From contig CM034099.1 of the NCBI GenBank assembly GCA_019914945.1, forward strand, positions 1,364,001 to 1,428,000: DNA of 64,000 nt, in the 5' to 3' direction. The stretch comes from Typha latifolia (taxonomy: Eukaryota; Streptophyta; Magnoliopsida; Poales; Typhaceae). Positions 11,791 to 23,594 of the stretch are shown here, in pieces; position 1 is the stretch's first letter, and every line of letters starts with the position of its first letter. Under the pieces are notes generated by a model, which was given only the letters and a program-made list of their open reading frames with translations, was not told where the DNA came from and ran no database searches. The translations under genes and the position numbers were made by a program.

Positions 11791-13681
11791 AAGCCTCTTG
11801 CTTTTTGACCTTGATGGGAGATGTGAGTTATTTTATGCAGCTTTTATCCTCCCTTTTAACTTTGTTGCTCCTTTGCTACAAACATGGTAGATTTTCAGAA
11901 ATCAGAGGTAGACTTCTGATTGTAGGGTAATTCACTGTATAGTGAATGGTGGAAAGTTGGAAACATGTGTGATTTGGTTTATCAACAATAAAGGAGTTTA
12001 TGAGGTTTTGGACTGTTCGACGATGGGAAAGGCAGAGAAACAGAGGGTTCTTGTTTTCATCATCTTTGGATTCTTATATCAAAAAATGCAAGAGCACCTG
12101 ATAGTAATCTAGTATATACATACAGCTGCTGGTATGGAATATGAGTTTTAGATTTCTCCTCCAATAATAACGCCTTGTAAGATGTAAAAAGGATTGTACT
12201 ATGCTACAGCCTACAGTTCTTTGTTCCCAGCTTAAAAGCACCCAGCAGGGCTACTAATTTATGTACTTGTGATTTCAAATAGCAGTATTCTGAACTGTGC
12301 GCTTCTTTGTCATCTGATGAGTATCTCCAGCATCTACATAGTTGATATACCGTGCTTTTTTTACTTCTATTCTGTGAGGCATGTTTACAAAATGCAAGTT
12401 GCTTTCATCGACTTGAGACAGAATCGTTCTATTGGTTATCTATCAGTGTTGATTCTATCATTATATGTACTGGGTGTACATGTACTGATGCACAATATGA
12501 AACTTTAATCGAGCTAAAGCCTAAATGGTTATCTTCTCTTCCTTCCGATTTATTAAAGCAGGCAAGACTAGGATGTGTCGTTCTTCATGTAGATCTGAAG
12601 CTAAATACGCTTGGAAGGAAGCAATCGTCTAGTTTTCATGTCATCAAGCTTCGTTTGGTTGCTCATTTGGGACAAGCCGACAAGGTCAATTTGGCCATGC
12701 TAATATATTGATCAGTGCATTAATATTTCATGTTCCACTGGGGGAAAAATATATTTTTGCTCTGTTGCAACTGGTTACTGGTAGGCACCGTTTCCTTCTT
12801 GTTCCACCAACTACGTAGAATAAGCCACCATTTCGTAGGATATCATAACATTCAGAGGGCTATGAATGTGACAAGGAATCTGTCGAAATCCATGAATGAG
12901 GCCTTCCTGTCACAGCCTATGATTAGGTATCCATCTTTAAACGACAATTTAGTTCAACTCTATAGCTACCTAACATGCATGTTTCTCCTCTGCTTTTTTT
13001 TTCTCTAATTTTTAAGTTCAACTTATAAAATACTATCTTAATCATAACATCAGTGAGATAAGCTTTGGAAAAAACCTCTGCATTTCTCAACAATGCGAAC
13101 GTCTTGTTGAAAGGTAGTCAAAGGTAGACTTACTGCTTGGTAATTTGTTGATCAACTGATCAAGTGATGTTTGTCACCAGTAATCTCTTTAATTCTGAAG
13201 GTTTAATTTTCTCAGCAAAGGACTACTTTTTCCTTATAATTTGAAACAAACAAACGAACAAAATATTGGATTATGGATCTTGACGTAGTTAGCATGAGTT
13301 CCTTGCAGATATTACGTAATTAAGACGCATGATGCGATGACCGTAGATATAGGAATACGAGACTATGGTCATTATTGGATCAATCTCTACTACATCTTGT
13401 TTCTTTTGCTGCAACTTTTAGCGTCAACATTGTGAGCAATGCGACTGTGTGTTGATTAAATTATCGTAATCCAAAAAATTTCATGAACGCGGTCCAGTTT
13501 GTAGTAGGATAATTACACAAAAAGCAGTTGGCACTCACAAAGCGGCAAAGAGCCATTGGATATATACATACAAATTAAAAGTAACTACATATGCATGCAC
13601 AACAACCAGGGCATGGTAAGCACTAAACAACTTCATGGTATATAAGAAACAGAGATGGATAAAAGAAGAGGAAGCCACATA
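11791..13681. other. Convergent spacer between the UBP and MYB genes
   Basis: About 1.9 kb downstream of both flanking genes. An AATAAA polyadenylation-type signal lies at 11987-11992 in the UBP 3' flank. Several open frames of 80 to 120 codons near 12269-13008 are hydrophobic AT-rich translations without family resemblance. Confidence 0.5.
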
Positions 13682-14575
13682 TCAAGAGTAGTCCGTGATA
13701 AACTGGTCCTCAACAAAGAGATCAGGCCAGAAGGAAGAAGCCACATTCTTATCGTAATAGCTAGCAGAGCTACGAGCATCTCCATTGCTCATTGAGCTGC
13801 TACCGCCAAGAGGAGAAAGTGATGGAGGAGACACCATCTCTGGTTCAGTCTTGCTATTCTCATTGCTGAGAGGTTGTTCAAGACTGCAGGACATCTCCGG
13901 TAGATGATTGAAATGAGGTTGACCGCCAGTAGGAAGAGTTGAGTTCAATAAGCTCATAGGTTCAATGAGAGAAGTGATACCACCACTAAGGCTATTGGTG
14001 CTGCAAGTGTTACTGTCGATTGCAGCTGAAGGATTGAGAAGGTACTGGAAGCACTGGAGCTTTACCAACTGAGCTTGCAACTGGCTAGTGTAGTCATCCC
14101 ACTGGCGGTGATCAGTGAGTTCCTTGAGTCCAGCAAGGGTGACAAGCTGCGGTAGGGTGGCGAAAAGATCGGTCCTTGGTCGATGGGTCACAGGATCGAT
14201 TCCCATATGGATCAACTTCTTCTTCAGATGAGTGTTCCAGAAGTTCTTTATCTCATTATCGGTGCGGCCTGGGAGGTATGTCGCAATCGCTGACCACCTG
14301 AGATGTTAAGAAGATAAGTCATTGGCTTACTCTTTTCCTATCTGTATGCAATGGAAAACTACTAGAGGAATTACTTGTTTCCAAGGATGGAATGGAGATG
14401 GAGAATGGTCTGCTCTTCCTCCGAGGAGAACTTGCCTCTCTTGATGTCAGGTCTTAGGTAGTTTGTCCATCGAAGCCTGCAGCTCTTGCCACATCTATTT
14501 AGTCCTATAGCAGATATAAGTATAAGCTTTAGATAGGAATATAGAGGAGATTAGATAGATAGAGAGAGAGAGAGA

Positions 14576-14659
<84 letters not shown>

Positions 14660-14791
14660 AGCTAGTTTGGGAAGGGCTCTCCAGCTACCAAGGCCATGCC
14701 TTTGGATATGATGAATAAGTTTCTGGTCTTCTTCAGGGGTCCATGGACCCTTCTTAAGGCCATTCTCATCACAGCATGGAGATCTTCCCAT
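13682..14791 (-). CDS. R2R3-MYB transcription factor, subgroup 10-like
   Basis: Three exons on the minus strand (14791-14659, 14504-14375, 14297-13682) give 292 residues. It starts [18 protein letters not shown]2 (about 14-61) and R3 (about 67-112) hold the normal tryptophans, and both introns sit at the conserved R2R3-MYB positions, splitting Gly after LPKLA and Lys after LGN. The segment after the repeats ([19 protein letters not shown], then a Gln/Leu-rich [10 protein letters not shown] stretch) resembles the MYB9/MYB39/MYB107 subgroup, which activates suberin genes; the MYB41/MYB102 group is the alternative. Function is inferred from family. Oddity: intron 1 (14658-14505, 154 nt) starts GT and then continues as pure CT repeat, see findings. 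Confidence 0.9.
14560..14657. repeat. (GA)n(TG)n(GA)n microsatellite inside MYB intron 1
   Basis: GA repeat 14560-14576, TG repeat 14577-14590, then an uninterrupted GA run 14591-14657. On the coding strand this is a CT run that begins with the intron's own T at position +2, so the repeat abuts the splice donor directly. Confidence 0.95.
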
Positions 14792-14858
14792 TTGTCTCCT
14801 GCTTTGATGGTGAGATATGATTGTAGGTTGAGGGTGTTGTGACTAAAGGCGCATGTTC

Positions 14859-14865
14859 ATTTATA
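14859..14865 (-). promoter_or_regulatory. TATA box of the MYB gene
   Basis: Read on the minus strand this is TATAAAT, about 70 bases upstream of the MYB ATG, a plausible distance for a short leader. Confidence 0.5.
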
Positions 14866-17800
14866 CATCTCCCTTCTCAATCCATGTACTAGTTCTGAGA
14901 AAATGACCTGTTAGCCCTTCACCTGAAAAGTTAAAAAAGTTCTAACCACACTCTTTTTGGATACATGCATATGAGAAGGTGGGACATCGTCTTCTCTTCT
15001 ATCCTATTTGGAAATTTTCTTTCTCAGTTAATAATAAAGTACTGAAAAGCTAATTTAATTCTCCTACTTTCTCCAAAGTCCAAACAATATGGAATTTAGT
15101 AATGCTGAATGCAATATGGAATTTGGAATTAGTGTTTACAGTATCGAAAGTCATATAAACAAGGGGATATTAACCTTTGGATCTAATCAATAAGACTTAC
15201 TTTCACTGTTGCACAAGAGGAAACATGCTCTCATTGGCTTCTTAATTCTTACTAGATGATCCATTACTTTGCACTAGTTAAAGGCTTAAGCTCCCATATT
15301 AGTATCAGACCAACCTTAAGACATGATGAAGAACCTCATGGTTCTGTTCTTCAGAAAGATAAAAAAGATGGGTTAGAGGAAGAGTGCAGACTGCAGACCA
15401 AAGAAAGGGAAAAAGAAATAAGGCCATGGTAGCATCACAGTGACAGAGAATACTAGCTGGACTGAAGGTACAAGGGAGAAACTAAGGGCATGACTGGATT
15501 TGATTTCTTCTGTAAAGAAAATGGTGAGAGAGTTGTACAAGATACCTACTCATTACAAATATACTAGAGAGAGTTCCTACCCTAAGCCACTTGCAGAAAT
15601 TATTTCCTTTTACAATCACATCAAATATGGTTGCCAGAAAAAATGTATCTTCAAACAATATGAAATTATGAATCTCAATGATGAATAACAGCTAAAGAAA
15701 AATATTTTGGATCACGGGTGACATGGGTACCAAAAATAAGAGAAAACTGTAGGTAGGATTACAGGAAATATATATTAACGTATGTGCTTGTACTTGAAAA
15801 TCAAAATATATTTTGGTAACTTATAGAAATATACATTAACGAATGTGCTTGAACTTTGAAAACAAGTGATACAAGGTTAAGTAAAAAAAAAATGTTGAAC
15901 TAGCCATAGTTAATCCAGCAACATCAGAAATTTGTACCATCTCCTTGAGCACTTAATCCTGAATGCAACATCTATAGTTGATGAGAGGGTACACACCTTG
16001 AACGAAAATGAAGTCAACATATTTGTATCTCACATGGTTCGACGATTCTGTTAAGCAACGGCAGTTCTCTTCATCTGTTTTCCTTTTCCAATTCCAACAA
16101 CAGGAGCAATTAGAAGAAAGGAAAGAAGCAATTTGAAGAATTGACAGTGCAGATTTTGGAGAGCACAAGATGTAGGTAGGATTACAGGAGAGATCAATTC
16201 TCTGACACAAATCAGTGCCAAGCCACAGTAGGCATGCTTCACCAACAAAGTAATAGCATCCATCCAATTCTAAAGAATATCTAAATATAAATACAAGCTC
16301 GTAATTCAATTGAACATGCTCTATTCAATAATTCAAATTCAGACAATACTTTGAAATTCTAGATACTAATCAGATTGGGATTTTAGTTATTAATGTTTCT
16401 GTTTTATTTACTTGTATTTTGATTCCTTTATTATTTGTTTTATTTCAGTTAATAACAAAAGGGATCTAATCTAGAAGAGCAAAGTTACAATAACATTCAC
16501 CATGCTGGTGGTAATTTCATAAACCAATGTAATACTCTGGAAGATGATCTCTGATGCAAAAGGTTTCACAAGGTTAATGGCACTACTGCTATAAAAGAGG
16601 GAAAAATAGACTGATGAGCTACAAACTTATTTATTAGGTTTTCTTGGATGTCATGATAAAGGTATCTGAATTAAACTAATGCAATTGAATGGGGTCATAA
16701 TCATCAGACAACAATCAGATCAATAAAAGATTTAATAATTGGATGAGCATATAGCATCCGATACACGTGAGTATATCAGGTCAACCTAATAAAACAAACA
16801 AGCACCCTTCAAAATAATGAGCCAGACAACTGTAAATGAGTTTTATATGTGTTATAGCCTCATACGACATAAGAAATCTACTATAGATCTTGTCAACTTT
16901 TCCTCAGTTTTAATGATAGTAGCAGGTGTTAGCTACTAGTAGGTTAGTAGTTAAGGAATTTCAGTTTGAAACTGCCTGCACCATGGATTATATCTTAAAT
17001 ACTTGACCACAAGAATGATCACAAAATGCTGACAATTTTGTATGTACTGGTCATGCATACTAGAAATGGTAAAAATAGTATGGAGAAAATAATGGTTCTT
17101 GAAATAATAGTAGCTTCATCTTAGTGGTTGTAGCCACAGTAACTATTATCCAGTAGAGATCCGGGAACAACAAGAATAACAACAAAGCAAGTAGTTTTAA
17201 AGCAGATTTGACACTGAGAATTATACCTAATAAACTTTTGTCCTGTTTGACATATTCAAGTGGTAGCACATATAACTAAATGTGCAAGAAGAATATCTAG
17301 TAAAAAAGGATAAAAGTAGCTTCTGCATCTCACAAGAGCTACATTTGTCATGCCTGAAAAGCAAGCTTCTTGCAATTAATCAGTTAATAAATCTTAATGC
17401 CTAAATTTCAGGTCTTCCATAAGTTTGTATTTGATTTTAATGAGATTCCCAACCAGAAGCAATTTGATTGTAATTGTACTAGAACCACTAAAAGAAGAAG
17501 TCACACCAAGTACAACCCAAATTGATAAGAACTTCCCCATAACGCTGGATGTTCTCAACCACCATACCTAATGGAACAAGATTCGAATCTCTAGTACTTC
17601 ACTCTTTTTAAGATTGGTAACTACTAATTGCTAGGCCAATAAAAAGATCCCTTATTATTGTGCTTATTTGCCAGATGACTAATTTTTTCTCCTAATTTGC
17701 TTTTAAATTTTTTTCCTCATTTTGCATCTGACATCTCTCTATCTAGACAGATAGCAAGCAATTCCATATCATACTTGATCAATTGCAAACATAGAAACAT

Positions 17801-19462
17801 TAGATCTTACTAGAGAAAAGTGGGCGACAGTAGGATTCTGACCAAGCGCAGCACCTCATTAATTTAGAAAGTCATGGGAGTTTCCATAAATTAAGAGCAG
17901 CAGTTAGAAATTTCAAACCAAACCTGGTGTGTTAGAGTGTAGTTGCAGATAATTATTTGAACAAATGCTGGCTTGTTATGATAAGTGAAAACAACGTATA
18001 TAAAAGATAATCGGTCCTACATCATTTGTTTGCCACCAACTCGATGTGTCACATGGAATAAAGAAAGCTTAGCATATTCCAGGTGATGAGGCTTTTGTAG
18101 ACAATAGTCAGCAGGTTTTTTGTTGGATGTAACATTTGCCAGCCAAAGTATCAATAATATGGTTATTATAACTGTTGGAAATAATTCAATTTGTACTTCC
18201 AATTAGCAACTCTTCAAATCTAAATTATACAGGTCTGACCATGTTTTATGGATGTTTTAGTCCTTGTGGAGGAAACCAGGGACTTGGTTTGTGCAAGGCA
18301 GTTTATAGCCAACTGATTCACTTATTGTAAAGCAGGTACTTAAGTACTCGTCATCCACACTGATGAATCATAATATACAAGTTCTAAATAGAAGTCACAT
18401 TTTGTTCACTGCTAGTGTCAGAAGTCTCCAGCCACGGCTATGATAATTCCTTAATAATTGGTTCACATAGAACATGGTGTTCTTATGGATTGGTGTCTGT
18501 TGGATGCATTAAGGTAGAGAAGCATGTCGTACTGGATAAAGGTAGTGCAACTAATACATGATTTTCTTCACAGTGATGAAGAAATAGTCTTCTAATCTTT
18601 TATGATTTTTTTATGAAGATAGTTGAATAAGTTTATGTCCACTAGATGAACCTATATCAAGGAGATGGATTTTCCAAGAGATACAAAAGAAACACACTAG
18701 GTCGTTAGCAGTCTGGATGATGTTTCATTGTAATAGATCAAGATTAAAGTAGGCTCCTTCAGATCTTCTATATAGGTAACTTTATGATAGCTGCCATTGT
18801 TCACTTGTTTCACATTCTAGTTTAAATACAGATGCTCTGTGTCATAGTTAAGTTTATATTCATTAACCTAAATATTACAATAGCCATGCTTATGTTATGA
18901 ACAAACATCAAATTTCAGCAAAGTGCTCTCCATAGTGAAGCAAGACTATACAAGTCTTTCTAGACCATCTATCTATCATACTTGAATAAGTTTTCTCACT
19001 CATAACATGACGTAAAACTTAGATATTAAGTATTCGTTGATAATTAATCAACCAGAATGACATTCTGTATGATTTGAGGATTCTTTAGAGTTTCCAATGA
19101 AGCTGGACGCATATGCATCTTTGGGTCAGAAAGAAGTAAGATCAATCATAATTATAGTGAGCTAGATAAGCTCTGCTCTACAATAGTAATGCTCCACAAT
19201 AATATAATAGTAGCAAAGACATTTGCATAGAAATCAACCTTTCAAGGAAAATATTTGGCAGCACAGAGTGCTTCTAAAGCTAATAGAAATTGTTGTGATA
19301 CTACAAAAAAAGATAGCAGAAGGCAGAAGCCCTCAATCATATAATTCCACTGATTGATACATAGATAAATACGAAATATATGAAGAAAAATAAGCAGATC
19401 AAATCAGAACTGATGTACCTAGTCTGCAAACATGCAATCTGGTAGTGAACTCAGAAAATAAA
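14866..19462. other. 4.6 kb gene-free AT-rich region
   Basis: I could build no gene here. The longest frame (15953-16309, minus, 118 codons) is Cys-rich and Leu-rich with no family likeness and is probably chance. A degenerate SINE-like segment is noted at about 17580-17645. The region lies beyond the 3' end of the tubulin cofactor C gene and upstream of the MYB. Confidence 0.45.
17580..17645 (-). mobile_element. Possible tRNA-derived SINE fragment
   Basis: On the minus strand a TGGCCTAGCAATTAGTAG segment resembles a pol III A box, and about 40 bases downstream GAGATTCGAATCTTG resembles a B box. The spacing is right for a tRNA-like SINE head. No tail or target-site duplication was recognised, and the rest does not fold as a tRNA by eye. 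Confidence 0.3.
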
Positions 19463-20524
19463 CTAAGTATTATCAGACTGCTCCTTAACTTCTGAAATAT
19501 TTATAATATCTGATCGTTCTTCCTCAGGTATTAGACACCAATTTGGTGACTGCATTGCCCGCAACCATTTGAAATCATCCACATTTGCCCAATTCCCTGT
19601 TTCTTCTCCAAGACCAGATTCTCTCAACTCTGCATCAATTTCTTCATATACCAACCGGTAAGGCGCAAACCTCACCCCACTACTATCCTCTATAATCGGC
19701 CTACTTCGTACCCGAATATAGAAATCAGTCGTCCTAGCATGGTGAATCCTGATCTGGTGAGATGCCAACATGAACAAACAGTCATTCACCTCTTCTATAA
19801 GGATTGATCCAGTTACAGGCCCGACAAAGACACGGCAATCTCTAAGCCGATGCATATAGAGTGCCCTAAAACGCCCTTTGAGGTGAATCTCACAACAATC
19901 CAGATCGGAGAGTGTGAAATCCCCCTCGCCTTCTTCAGAGACCTTAAAATTCTTCACCAAAATTGCACCTTTCTTGTTCCTGAATCCTGGGGTATCGTGA
20001 ACGACCCCAAGATTCGACCTTTCCACATCCAAAGGCTTAATGACTTCCACTTCTTTCACAGGGAGGGTAGTTTCTTTCTTCGGGGCCTTGTTCTTGAAGG
20101 AGAACTTCTTTCTTGGAAGCAGATCGGAATTGGCGATCTCCAAGGCATCCTTCAGATCAGTGATAGATTTAAGAGAGGAGCGGACCTCGTAGGACGGTAG
20201 AAAGTAGGAGTTCTCGGCCAGGAGGCGGTCCAGATCGGAGATAGAGACCGAGACCTTATCGAGCTCGGGTTTTAGGTTAGGAGACGAGGCTAAATCACCA
20301 GAGAGGGCGCGGATTCGCGCGAGATCGGACTCGATGTCGCGCTTGGAATCGGAGAAGCGGGAGAGAAAGGAGGAGACGGAGTCGAAGACGGGGGAAGCGG
20401 CGGCTGCCGGGCGGCGAGCGGCAGAGTTGTGGTGGCGGTTGGAGAGGCGGTCGACCATGGCGGCATGCTTCCTTTGAGCGATGGGATCAAGGGTTTGGCT
20501 CGACTGTGATCGGCCTTCCTCCAT
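19463..20524 (-). CDS. TFCC: Tubulin-folding cofactor C
   Basis: One exon of 353 residues starting MEEGRSQSS. Residues about 45-130 form a charged helical region like the spectrin-like N-terminal domain of cofactor C. Residues about 185-330 are a C-CAP/TBCC beta-helix, with the signature SHQIRIHHA in which Arg259 is the predicted GAP arginine finger. Cofactor C acts with cofactors D and E to trigger GTP hydrolysis on beta-tubulin and release alpha/beta-tubulin dimers; the Arabidopsis gene is PORCINO. Lack of introns matches plant relatives as I recall them. The frame is open 33 codons further upstream, but that part lies in the leader and has no conserved match. Divergent from DTM1, 684 bp between start codons. 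Confidence 0.93.
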   Translation of the reverse strand: MEEGRSQSSQTLDPIAQRKHAAMVDRLSNRHHNSAARRPAAAASPVFDSVSSFLSRFSDSKRDIESDLARIRALSGDLASSPNLKPELDKVSVSISDLDRLLAENSYFLPSYEVRSSLKSITDLKDALEIANSDLLPRKKFSFKNKAPKKETTLPVKEVEVIKPLDVERSNLGVVHDTPGFRNKKGAILVKNFKVSEEGEGDFTLSDLDCCEIHLKGRFRALYMHRLRDCRVFVGPVTGSILIEEVNDCLFMLASHQIRIHHARTTDFYIRVRSRPIIEDSSGVRFAPYRLVYEEIDAELRESGLGEETGNWANVDDFKWLRAMQSPNWCLIPEEERSDIINISEVKEQSDNT

Positions 20525-21208
20525 TTCTGATCGACGACAAAGGATGCGGAGGGAGGAAGAGAGAAATAGCGCGCTTCCTACTAATATTTGCAATTGTCTT
20601 AGCCCATTAAGAAACAGGCCCATTAAAAGTGTGATTATTTGGGCTAGAATTTTGAAACCCAGATCAACATTAGGTTTAGATCTGGGATTTGATCAAATCC
20701 AACTCGAATTATGATTTATGGTCTCAATCTCTACCGGCAATTTAGCCATCTGGGCCCTACTTCGACAGTTCCCGGTCAATAGTGGGTGCACTGTTGGGTG
20801 GTACAGCGAAGTGAATGTATAATAAATTGCTCCATCGCTCTTAATTGTCACCCGCCCTCGGGTCGGGAAGCGGGTAATTCCCAAGCTGAGCACAGGAGGA
20901 ACGGGATCCCCTGCGCCGCTCTTCCTGCACGTACTCATCCGAAGCCTGCAGATGCTCGCCACGTAGCGTCCTGCTCGAGAAGATGTTTACGTGGCAACGA
21001 TGGAGCGACCGCTACTGGTATGGCGCAAGGTTGGTGGGAGTAAAAAAAGAAAACAGAAGCCCGGGCAGGTGATGAGCTTTGCTGTCTCGAGAGGGCGACG
21101 CGAGAAGGGCCTCCGATGGGAACACCAAACGCTCCATCCATCTTTTCTTCTTCTTGTTCCTTCACGGTCTCCTACTTGGAATAGGGTTAAGGTTTTGGTG
21201 GAGAAGAG
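20525..21208. promoter_or_regulatory. Divergent intergenic region TFCC / DTM1-like
   Basis: 684 bp separate the opposite start codons. The right half is GC-rich and includes ACGT-core motifs near 20950-20995 (CCACGTAG, TTACGTGG) of the kind bound by bZIP factors. A shared promoter is inferred only from arrangement. Confidence 0.45.
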
Positions 21209-21439
21209 ATGGGAAGGAACGCGGCGCTGCAATCAAGCTTGGTGGGACTTGCAGTGGTGATGGCTTTTGTAGGATTGTGGACGATGTCGTTCAAGAAGAT
21301 GATAGCGACGTACGCCTTTGGTGTCGGCGGAATCGCTGGAATATTCTTGCCCGATTGGGAGTTCTTCGATCGGGATTTCTCTCAGTGGTTTACGCCGATG
21401 CCGGCGGCGGAAAGAACGGATGGGGAATCAGAAACTTTG

Positions 21440-21501
<62 letters not shown>

Positions 21502-23594
21502 TAATTTCTTGATATGAGTATGGATTTGAGTGAAAGTTTGAAAAGAAAAAATACTCGATTTAGGAGTCTTTTCAAAGAAAACTTGTTTATAGTTTCGAAC
21601 CTTTGGAAGTGGAATTTGATGGATTTTGGATATTAATGTGCAATCCTTAAACCCGCAATAATGCTCAAGCTGGATATTAGAGATGCTTGAAACTTTCAAG
21701 ATTTAAAACTTGGAGGCCGCTGTTTAAATGCGCGATCCTGCTTCCCAGCAGAAAACCAACCTTATTCACTCAATATGACATAAGAAGCAACCTTTGAACA
21801 GAGACTAAATTCCTTGCTGCATCGAAGTGCTGCTTTATCTAGATTCTTCTCATGGCTAGAATAATTACTTTGATGCTGGCCCTTAGATGACGCCTCTAAA
21901 CTGCACCAAAGTTGTATTAGATTCTACAGGAGTTTATTTCATTTTTTTTTTTAAATCTGTTCTTTGGGAATGTGATGATCTATTTAGAGAAAATTGAATT
22001 TCGGCAGACCAGCCAACTGATTATGCATGTGACAGACAATCAGTGCATCTGTAAGGCTCTTTGTTGCCATTGATTTTAATGAAATAGTTAGGTGGAGATG
22101 ATCAGATTGGTTACAATTCAAATAGGAGGTTAGGCTTCGTTTGAAATTGAGAAGATCTTATAAAGCAGCCATTCTAAGAAGTAAGAACATGGTCGTTTTA
22201 GAATAATACTGCATAACTGATACAGCTATCAAACTTGTAGTCTTGTATGTAGGCCTTTTAGATACTATAGATAACTTCTGGTTGTTTAGAACCTGAATTC
22301 ACGGAATTTTTTTAGGGAAAAGCCCGTAGACTCTGAATTCACGACTTACATGTCAGCCCTTAATTTGACTGAAGGTTGTTTTCTGAATCAGGGAGATGAG
22401 AAATACAAAACAAGTTTTGCTGAGAGTTGAATGTCATGTTTCTGTGCATGCAAGGATTCTAATTGATAATTTCAATCAGAAAGGTTAGCTAGCTGCTATT
22501 GCTAATAAATTAGCTACCATGTTGAACAATTTTATGGAAGGGATGCAAGGATTTATTGACTTAATTTTTTTTTTTTAAAGAGAGAGAGAGAGAGATGCAA
22601 GCAAAATATGTGGATGTTATCAATAATGATCTGATCAATTCTTCTCTGTTGAAAATTGTCTCAAATAACGCTGTGCTGACAACTGTTGCTAATGAAGAAA
22701 AAGAGATGAAGGAAAGAAAGTGGAAGTTTGTTCCTTATGCTGTTTAGGCTACTTGTGAAGTCATCAATTACCTAAAAACTCAAGTTAATAATGAACAGTG
22801 ATTTATATTCTGTATCCTAACTAAAATTTGCATCATTTTTGTTGGAAACTTGTATTTGGCCAATCATTACTAATGATGGCCACTGAACATGATGTTTTAA
22901 CATTGGAATTCTCATTAATCAAAGATCATTTTCTCTTGCTATTGTTGAAAATTAGCCTTCACCACCAAGCTAATCTCATGCATACCAAACTTTTCATGAA
23001 TAAGGTAGAAAGGTTGACTATGTTGGAACTTCTTTCAGGTTATTGCAAAATTTTCCCCTCTATTCTGGTTAGTGTTCAATTGATACCAAGTGGTCTTAAG
23101 GTTATGTTAGGAAATGTGGAGATAGATGTTAGAGAGCAGCATAATTGAAAATTATACAGTAGGGATCATGCATGATGGAATCGATAAAATATGTCTATAT
23201 ATTCAAACTTTGGACCACTCATTTATTCTGAAATTTGCTAGAAGTACATAGTATTTTGATTTACCTAGATACTTGGATCTTTGTCTGCTAATGGTTTACG
23301 TTTATATATACATATGTGTATATATATATAGTAATACATTCCATCCCTTTACAGTAGGAAAATGCCAACTTCTTTTTCCTGATTTTATGTGGTGGAGAGG
23401 ATTTTTTTCCCTATGGGTTTCTAATGCTTTTTTTTTATTTGGCGGCTTAAACCATTAGAAGTACATGAAAATATTTACTTTAATTTTCTTGGTTTATATG
23501 CTGCAGATTTAAGTTTTCTCCGCTTAGGGTTGCTGGGCTTACTACAATCTACAGCTTTTGCCTTTACAAGTGGTGGATGTACATTTCCAGCTAG
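21209..23594 (+). CDS. DTM1: Signal peptidase complex-like ER membrane protein, DTM1/SPC12 type
   Basis: Two exons, 21209-21441 and 23507-23594, give 106 residues; the junction makes ETL-R-FKF across a split Arg codon. The first exon has two hydrophobic stretches (about 9-27 and 31-48), then LPDWEFFDRDFSQWFTP, a variant of the SPC12 signature. Exon 2 adds PLRVAGLTTIYSFCLYKWW, a likely third membrane or amphipathic segment, and stops at 23592-23594. Rice DTM1 is a small ER protein needed for tapetum degradation and early meiocyte development; biochemical function is unknown. The exon 2 assignment rests on phase, a CTGCAG acceptor and similarity to the family tail. The 2065-nt intron begins GT followed directly by a (CT)n tract; read through, the frame would add a Ser-Leu repeat tail and stop near 21515. 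Confidence 0.72.
21443..21497. repeat. (TC)n microsatellite at the DTM1 intron start
   Basis: An uninterrupted 55-base TC run whose first T is the second base of the intron. It mirrors the arrangement in the MYB gene. Confidence 0.95.

Noticed and set aside
12269..13008. Candidate small membrane protein genes downstream of UBP
   Set aside because: Hydrophobic AT-rich translations with no conserved start, no family and overlapping alternative frames.
15953..16309. 118-codon Cys/Leu-rich minus-strand frame
   Set aside because: Unremarkable composition for AT-rich DNA, no domain seen and no splice partners found.
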